64,000 bases of DNA. Source: Panax quinquefolius. Its lineage: Eukaryota; Streptophyta; Magnoliopsida; Apiales; Araliaceae. Shown here one piece after another: positions 37,601-46,600 of this stretch. Position numbers and translations under genes: made by a program. The DNA lies in NCBI GenBank assembly GCA_020205615.1, contig CM035164.1, forward strand, positions 124,599,537-124,663,536. Reading direction: 5' to 3'. The notes under the pieces are model-generated. The model saw only the letters and a list, made by a program, of their open reading frames with translations, did not search any database and was not told the DNA's origin. Every line of letters starts with the position of its first letter. The first letter of the stretch is position 1.

Positions 37601-40600
37601 AAAATTATTATTTGATTTTTAGTTACATATTATGATTTCATATGTTAAATTTATCTCTAGTATATGGTAAAATTTGGGATGTTTATGATTTTGATTACAT
37701 TTTTTAGTGTATAGTTGATGTTGTTTTTATGGTAATGTTATATAAAAGAAAATGTAATAATATTTATTACTATAATTGTATTTTGTTGTTAATTTGCACT
37801 TTTTATGTGTATTAATATTTTACTTTTTAATTACAAAAAGTTATGTATGAAGTATACTAAAAAGTTATGTATGAAGTATACTATGTAAATTTTAATATTT
37901 GAGAAATTTAATTAGAAAAAAGTGTGTGATTTTCTTTTCTTGATAAAATGAATATTTGTTATTTTTTGACATTTATGCTATTTAATGCACAAGTTCATAA
38001 TTTTATTAATCAGTCAAGTTAAATGAAAATATACAAATTTATATTTAGTGGCTATATTAAACATTATAATTTGAAGGGTGTTTTGGACATTATATTATAA
38101 ATATTTGTGGATATTAGTTGGTCAACCACACTAGCGGTAGTGAATATTATGTATTGTTGACTAGAGGGGTATTGACAGCTACTTGAAAAACTAGAGGGGC
38201 GGTGAATGTTATTATGATTATCTATTGGGGTGTCAGTGTATTTTACTCTTTTTTTAATAGCCCGAAAGACTGAAATATATTTAAAAGGTAATCTACAAAT
38301 GATGAGAAGTTCACAACGGATCAAGTAACAAATTATATTAGCAAGAGGGAACAATCATAGTAACAACTAGTTGACATCACAAATACCTGAAAGGCTGAAA
38401 TATAGTCAAAACTCCTAAAAGTTAATAGAATATTCAGATCTAAGCAGTTATTCAACATGAGCAATGAAATAACAAGCCGCCCTGATAAACCCACACACCT
38501 AGATTTGAAAGATCAAGCTGATAAGTATTTCACAAGATTGCTTTACAAGTGAGTCTGGTTTTGTCCACTTGGCAGTTCCTTTAATAATTGTGGTTATCAA
38601 TATAAGCTTACGAACTGCTAAAGGCTTTGGCTCTTCATGGAGTGATATATATATATATATATATATTAATAAGCAAATATCTCCTTTCTGTTTTGATCTT
38701 TTTAACCATTTGTGATGTATCCATCTATGTTAGACTTCTTGTACTTAGTTCATGACGAATATACTAAATACTGAACTTTCACTTTTTGCTATTGATACAG
38801 ATCTGGAACCATGGTTGCTGCCTTTACGGTTTCTTAATTCAACTAAAAATTTGGACGAATTCCTGTATGTCCAAAAGAAAATTCGCAATGATTCCTATAA
38901 GAGCGCACTAAAGTATTTACGGCTTGCACTTAATTCGACACCTCCGATGTATGAGGCCTTACTTCCTTTGGTACAGGTAACTAAAGTTAATTTTATTTAG
39001 AAACCGCAAATGATTTCAAATTCTGTACAGTGCTTATTCTTCTTCTTGTTCCTTTTTATGTATTGCAAGGAAACAAATACTTGTTTATTTTTTCGGTCCT
39101 GCAAGTTTTCTAGCTTACCGCACCTAACCATCATCATCCATCAATACCGATCATATTTGCCACTGCATCACTTTCACAGCTCCATTAGCAACGTTGTTTC
39201 ATTTTGAATCTATATGTTTGGCCCTTATTGTCTGAACAGACAGACCACTCAAAAAGTTTTGTTTTATCATGCTCTTTTATTATCATATCAGTTGCTTAAT
39301 TAAAAAAAACCTCAAACAAGTTTGCCCCCGTGTGTAAATATTTGCCAACTAGATTCTTGTAACTTATAATATAGATCAATATATCGAACTGCTCGTAACT
39401 AACAGGGGTGTTCAAAATCAAATAATTACTGTCATGCAATCAGCTTGTTTGTCCGAGATATTTGTCTGAATATCTCTCTTCTATCTACCCTTACTCTTTG
39501 AGCAATAAAGCCTCGAGGCTTGTGAATACAGATTCAATGAGGTTCCAATGCAGTTATAGCATAGTGATAAGTGCTTGAATGGCATCCTAATTGTAATGGT
39601 GGGGTTAAGAGTTAAATTTCCATCGCTAATGAATAGTAAATGTGAAATGATAATATTAATTTGAGGAGGTTTTCTTGCATGAAATTCCATATTATACTTG
39701 CTTGCCTTGTTCAAAAAAATGTAATTTTGTTGGGGTCACCATTGATTACATGGGACTTGCCTTTTTTTTAAAATTCTTTTCTTTGTGTGTTGATTCTCAT
39801 TTTCGGTACTGAAACAAGTTTGCCTTGCCAGATGCTGCTGATCGGAGATCAAGTCAAGGAGGCACTAGATGAGGTTGAAAAGTTTGTCACCAGTTCAGAC
39901 ACAGCACTTCCTTTAAGGTGATTGTTCATTTGCAAGTAGCAACAAAACTTTGTTGTGTTGGGTTGATGAAGAATTGTTCCAAAATTTTAATGAACAAAAA
40001 CTATTTTCAAGTAAACAATAGATAATATTTAATAGGTTCATCCTATGAGATGGTCATAGGAAAGAATAGAGGAACGATATAGCCTGCTAGTTGTGCTAGA
40101 AGCTCACTAGTAAAATTTGTGGCAGTGGCACTGTAAAAGGCCTGGTGTTGGTGGTGTTTGTGATGGCCGATGGAGTTGCCAATACTGGTGATGGTGCTTG
40201 GCAACGTTGCTGTTCTGTGCTGGCATAGTGCACTAAAAAACCATTGATTCTTTCCCACTTACTCCTTGACGGTTTATTGATATATTAGATAAATGAAAAG
40301 ATAATATTTGTTCCGCAATTTTTTATTGTTTCCATTATTGAAGAAATTTCTCCTCCGTGGCCGTAGTGTTTCTCCCAACACCTTTGTGAAGGAAAATAAT
40401 CTGTCACTTTTATGACAAACGTACAGTCAAATATTATGTTTCTGATTGATATTAAAGATTATGTTTCATTGTGCACTTCCAGATTTGTTTTGTTTTGCTT
40501 TTATTTTTTCTAGTTACTACTATAGTTGTCATGGCGTCGCCATGGTGTTTCCTAGGCGACGTCTAGCATCCTGGCGCTAGAGAAGAATAAGGCAACACCT

Positions 40601-43600
40601 TAGACGCCGAGACGCCGAGCCGCCAAGCCTTATGCCTGGGTAGCTGGCCCAAGTCAAGTGATTAAGTCATTTTGTACTTATGACTCAGTATAACCCATGG
40701 ACTAGCTATATGGTGTAATTTTTATTATTTATTAGACTTGTAATGTATGATGATTGTTACCTTGGTTGATCCTTTATTCTCTACGTAGTGTTTGTGAAGT
40801 ATTCATATAATTGTGTTTTTAATTGTATTCCATAATGTTAGCTATTATGTTTTGAGTTTTAATGTATATTAAATTTTACTGTTGAATATGTTTTTGAAAT
40901 AAAACAAATAATGTATAGATTGTACATTTTTAACGATTTGTCGCCATCTGGACGCCATGACGGACGCCTTATCGTCTAGGTGTCCTAGCAGTCAACTATC
41001 GCCGTTTCTCGCCGTGGCGTTGTGACAACTATGTAATTACCGGTGCTTTTTGTTTTTTTTGGTGTGGGTGCAGATTGAAAGCTAGTCTATTGGAGCATTT
41101 CAATAGCAACAACCATGTCAATCTTTCAATGGAGCATTTCAATAGCAACAACCATGTCAATCTTTCAACTTGCTTCGAGGATGCTCTAAAGAAGGATCCA
41201 ACATGTAGCCACTCATTGACAAGATTTCTCAGCATGCATCAAAATGGTATGATTGTATTTTCAAACCCTTCATTTCACACTGTTTGAATCAAAAACATCT
41301 CATAATTTGTTATGCTTTGCATCAATGAACATAGAAGCTTCCACCATAGTCTCTTGTAAGGAGATTCATACTTATACTAGGCTGATCCCAATTTATGGTC
41401 ATTAAGTATTTATTGTCATGATGATTATAGTTTCTAATTTTAATATGTTACTTTGCATGAGTTTGATACTGAAAGCAATACTAAAGTATTGCATTTCTCC
41501 GTAGAAAGTCGTTTTCCTTGATTGTTTTCCGGCTGTCTTTTCATGGTGGACTTTATGCACGCCTCCATTTATTACTTTTCTTCCTATTGATGTGGTTCAT
41601 TTTTTTAAAAATTAAACTTGTTTCCTTTGTTGCTACATGTATTTTAAGAAACTTGGATAATTTTGGATTATTTTATTGAAGTTTCATATCTACCATCTTG
41701 TTTGGATCCGCCTTAATTACAGAATGGTCTATGAGGAAGGTTAAATGGTAAAATTGATAAAAGACTTTTTGGAATATCTTTATAGACTTATCGGGAACGT
41801 TTGCTACAAGCCTAGTGTAGGTATCCTTTAGGGAGGATCTTTTGTATAGGGTTTGACTTTTTCTTGGGTCATATGTGACTTATTTCCCTAGGTATTGTAT
41901 ACTGTGCATGTACTTCAGTTCGCCCCCTTTTTGGCTCTTAAGCAGCATGTACTTGTCAAAAATAAATAAATAATTAGGGGAGCCTAGTTTGGCACAACCA
42001 AAAAAGAAAGTGCAAATGAAGTTAAAGAGAGGGATTAGTGATTTCGCGGTAGATATCGTTGAATGTCAATAATTTGATGTTTCTAGCAACTCTCTTTGAC
42101 TTTGTGTTACAAATTAGAAAGCCCTCTATTCCACATTGGGTGTCATCGTTAAAATTTTAATTCAGGCACGAATTTAAAGAGAAAAGAACCATAGGATACA
42201 TAAGCATGGTGATGGGGACTCCAAGTCAAGAACAAAGAAGAGATATTTTTTGTATTTATTATTTGGAGTTTTTATTACGTTTAATATAAAAGTAGTTGAT
42301 GTGATTTATGTATTTTATTTATTTGTGGGCATTTAGGATATTAATTAGTGATTAGGAATTATTAATAAGGGTATTTTAGTCGTTTAGTATTTTATTATTT
42401 CCCAAGTAATATTAGGATTTGAGTTTTTTTAAACAGTGATGTAATCCTCACAAGTTATTTAGACTACAAAATTTTGATATTGAAGTTTGATTACTTTATT
42501 CATACCGTAGAGGTGTCGTACTGTAGATGTATTTTATTTATCTTGGTGTTGATACGTGGAGTAGATACACTTAAGAGATCTTAGTAATTTAAATGTGGAG
42601 CTTAGATCCTAGTATATTTTTCGTTAATTCTTCTTCCCACATGTCCTACATCATTTTGGTATCAAAGATTAAGGTTTTTCCATTAAATTTTCAGTTTTTG
42701 GGAGATATTAGGCTTTCAAAAAAAAAAAATCACGGTCGAAATTACTGTTCATCGACGGAATTATTGTTCATCGTTGGAGTACTGTTCATCGCGGTTGTTC
42801 ACTGAAAAAAAGAAAGAGAAGAAGGCTGCTGGAAAATCGAAGAAGAAGGCTATTGAGTGGTTGTTTTGCTACTGCTGGGTCTGTTACTCTACGCCTAGCC
42901 TCTAGGAAAGTAACCCTAATCTTATAAATATATTTCCAAAATTGCTGTTTATACCCCATAGTTTTTTTACCTTTTAAAGTTTAGCCCCGTAGTTTATACA
43001 TTTTTCACTTATACCCTTTCATCCTTTCTAAATCAGGCCCTACACTTTTTGAATTCATACTTTAGCCCCTGTTTTTTTATTTTCTTTTTAGTTAGGCCCT
43101 CAAGTTATCAAAAAAAAGTTTTATTTATTTTATAGCCCATTGTCCCAAACTCCCAATGTCTCAAGCCACTAAAGAATTGATTGTCGAAGGAAAAGAGTAT
43201 ATTAGGTTTCTTGACGATGAAAGTGACTGAATATACTACCTTATTAATACATGTGGTCATAGATATTTGAAACACAAACAGGAATAGCTTAGGTAGGATA
43301 TGGTTTATGCACAAGATTACCTTGAAAAATTGGAACGTCGATATCAAGATGAACAAAGACAAGCTGAAGCAAGGAAACGTCAACAAGTTAAAGCTAGAGA
43401 ACTTCAAAAGGATACACATGAAGTGATTTCTATATGTTCTTCTATGCAAGATAACATCTCTTTATTAAAAGATGACATATCTTTCATAAAAGAAGTCCTT
43501 ATTGATTTGTGGGCACATCTTCAAGCAGAGCAAGAGAAAGAAAGAAAAAGAGGATGTTTTAAATTTTTGAGCTACACAGTTGTGACGTGTACATGAAAAT

Positions 43601-46600
43601 TCTTGAAGTTCCAAAAGTTGAGCCAGAGATTATGTATGGGGAACAAATTGAGGAAACATTTAACGTTGCTTTTGAGTTGTTCGTTATCGAGAAAAGGACG
43701 ATTCGACAAGTTGATCAATCCAAGTTGACATTGTTGACTTCGTTGTTTCGGAAAGCTTATTTTCAGCACCTTTGAATACGAAAGCGATGCTCTCATCAAT
43801 TTTCTTTCCTAAATTTTTTGAGTCGTACCTCGTGATGATGTTGTCAAAGGTGTTCCAAAATGTTATTCTGTTGCAAAGGAGTTCTCTCATATTATAGAAC
43901 TCGAGGTCGAGTTTTCTCTAACAAGAGGAGAATGATGGGGACTCCAAGTCGAGAACAAAGAAAATATTTTTTTTATATTTATTATTTGGAGTTTTATTAT
44001 GTTTAATATAAAAGTAGTTGATGTGATTTATGTATTTTATTTATTAGTGGGCAATGTTCGAAAAGGCGTTTGAGGCGTGACGATTGAGGCGCTACCAGAA
44101 ATCGTAGGAAGGAGGAAGTCGTGGCGAGGCTACCGTGATCGACATACAAAAGCGTAAGTCATACTTTATTCGTCGAGGCTTACGCCTCAAAGGTCGTTCA
44201 TACCGAGAAGGGTCAAGGTCATACTTTGATTTGATTTTAAAAAGCCCTAAAACTTGTTCTTCGACAAATGCGACTTGTAACTTCGACTTCCTCTTCTTCT
44301 TGAATCGCGATTTCCAACATCCAACATCCGATCGATTAGTGATCGGTTTGTTTCTTCTTCGCTGTCTTCTTCTCGCTGTCAAGGTTGCTTCTTCTTCTTC
44401 TTCTCGTCAGTTCCGCCGCTGCCTTCTTCTTCTTCTCTCCTCTCGTTCTCTCTCGCCTTTCTCACACGGGTTTTTTTATTGTCTCCTTAGTCTTTTCTTT
44501 GGTAATAACAATTTTTATTACAATTATTAATTATATATATATAACAATCATATGTATTAATGTATATACAAAGAAATCAAGAATAACTAGTAAGTAATAA
44601 CATTATCGTGAATATGTTTTAAATTTCAATTAATGATCTTAGGCAATTTTTTTTACTACAAAGGTATCATTGTTATTTAATATGTAAATTGTTTATATAA
44701 ATTAAATTATTTACATATTTATGTAAATTAAATTAAATATGTAAATTGTTTATATAAATATGTAAATATTTATACATATTAATAATTTACAATTTAATTT
44801 AATATGTAAATTGTTTATATAAATTAAATTGTTTAAATATTTATGTAAATTAAATTAAATATGTAAATTGTTTACATATTTAAATTGTTTATATAAATAT
44901 GTAAATATTTATATATATATTAAATTGTTTACATATTTAAATTGTTTATATAAATATGTAAATTAATTTGTTTACATATTTAAATTGTTTATATAAATTA
45001 AATTATTTATATATTTATACATATTTATATAAACAATTTAATTAAATTGTTTACATATTTATGTAAATTGTTTATAATTCCTATTATCGCATATATAAAT
45101 TGTTTTGGGGACTTTTAGGTCTTTAAATCAAGGCTTCCGCCTCGCTCCGCCTTGAGGCTTACGCCTCGCATAGCCCAGAGAAAAACGCCTCGTACCGATT
45201 TTAGCTTTTTCGAACATTGTTAGTGGGGATTTAGGATATTAATTAGTGATTAGGAATTATTAATAAGGGTATTTTAGTTATTTAGACTACAAAATTTTGA
45301 TATTAAAGTTTGATTACTTTATTCATACCGTAGATGTATTTTATGATTTTAGCCATCTTGGTGTTGATTAGTGGAGTGGATACACTTGAGAGATCCTACT
45401 AGTTTAAACATGGAGTTTAAATCCTAGTTTATTTTCTGTTAATTCTTCATCTTAAATCTGTCCTACATGGCATGGATTTTAATTAGGGGTGAAAACAAGT
45501 CGAATCTCAACGAACACTCTAATGCTCAGATTTGGCTCGACTCGAAAAAATTGAGCTCGAATTCGATAATGAATTTCTAATTTTGCTCTAAATTCGACTC
45601 GGATCATTACTCGGACTTACTCGGTTCATAAGTACTCGACTCGTTTACAAAATGAGTTACTCACGAGCCTTCAAATCGAGTTTCGAATATGAACCATTTC
45701 ACTTAATACTGAACCACTACATACTAAATTGATTATTAAACTAATGTTTATATATAAAAGTTTTTTACTTTTATTTATGTAAAAAAATTACAAAGAATGT
45801 AATACTTAATCGACAATCAATTCATCGATTTATTCAAGTACAAGCTTACACAATTTAATACTACACTTAATAAATTATAAAGATTGATACAAATATCACA
45901 TATTTAGCTTGTTAGTATGGATCAGACCAGTATTCGAATATGATCCATCGAGCAGGTATCGAGTATGGTTCGAGAAAAAATGAAATACTCGAACCCTAAT
46001 CCGAGCGAATACTGGTATACTCAAATTCGACTCGTGTATCATTAAACAAAAAACGAGTATGGATTATATTCGACTCGAATCAACTTCGAATTCGAGCTTT
46101 GGATTATATTTTCGAACCGATCTCGAGTATCGAGTTACTCTGCTCGGCTAATACCCCTAATTTTAATGTATTCAATATCACGTTTAGAGTTCAACAAAAA
46201 GAGTCCGATTTGCCAATATTTTTTGTTCTAAAAAGAGTCCATTTCTATTGATACTAGTTTAAAATAACAGAGTGTTCTCATGTTTATTGTCAACAATGTT
46301 CTAAAAATTGCTAGACAGACTTTGGCGGGAGGGGGTGCGCCTAGGCATTTTCCTATGCAGACTAGGTCTTTTCTTAGGCGGTCTCATTTATTATTTTATT
46401 TATTTGTTTATTGTATATGCTTGTTATATTATACAAAGCATATAATAAATGTAATTTTTTAAAATTTTACATGAAAAATTACCAAAAAAAATCTTTTAAG
46501 GCTCAACAAATACCAAACCTAGACCCTAAGGCCTAAAGGATTTTGCCTAGGCGGGAATTTTTAGAACATCGATTATTATAATTTTATTATGATGCCATTA

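Larger units (their letters stand above)
42210..45467 (+). mobile_element. Non-autonomous LTR retrotransposon in intron 7
   Basis: The 5' LTR (42,210-42,650) and 3' LTR (43,933-45,467, split by an insertion) start TGATGGGGACTCCAAGTC and end TCCTACA. A PBS-like TGGTATCAAAGA follows the 5' LTR at 42,658, and a purine tract AAGAGGAGAA precedes the 3' LTR. The 1.28 kb interior lacks reverse transcriptase and integrase, so the element would depend on a relative's enzymes (LARD or TR-GAG-like). CATGG occurs close to both outer edges but no exact 5-base target duplication is seen. Confidence 0.7.
43933..45467 (+). repeat. 3' LTR of the intron 7 element, split by an hAT element
   Basis: LTR sequence runs 43,933-44,051, breaks at TTAGTGGG, and resumes at 45,220-45,467 with the same 8 bases repeated. 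The resumed part matches the 5' LTR (GATATTAATTAGTGATTAGG). Part of the 5' LTR around 42,395-42,450 is missing from this copy. Confidence 0.75.

Noticed and set aside
44135..44530. 131-codon plus and 96-codon minus frames
   Set aside because: They lie in the end region of the hAT element with CTT/TCT-rich composition and have no protein family pattern.
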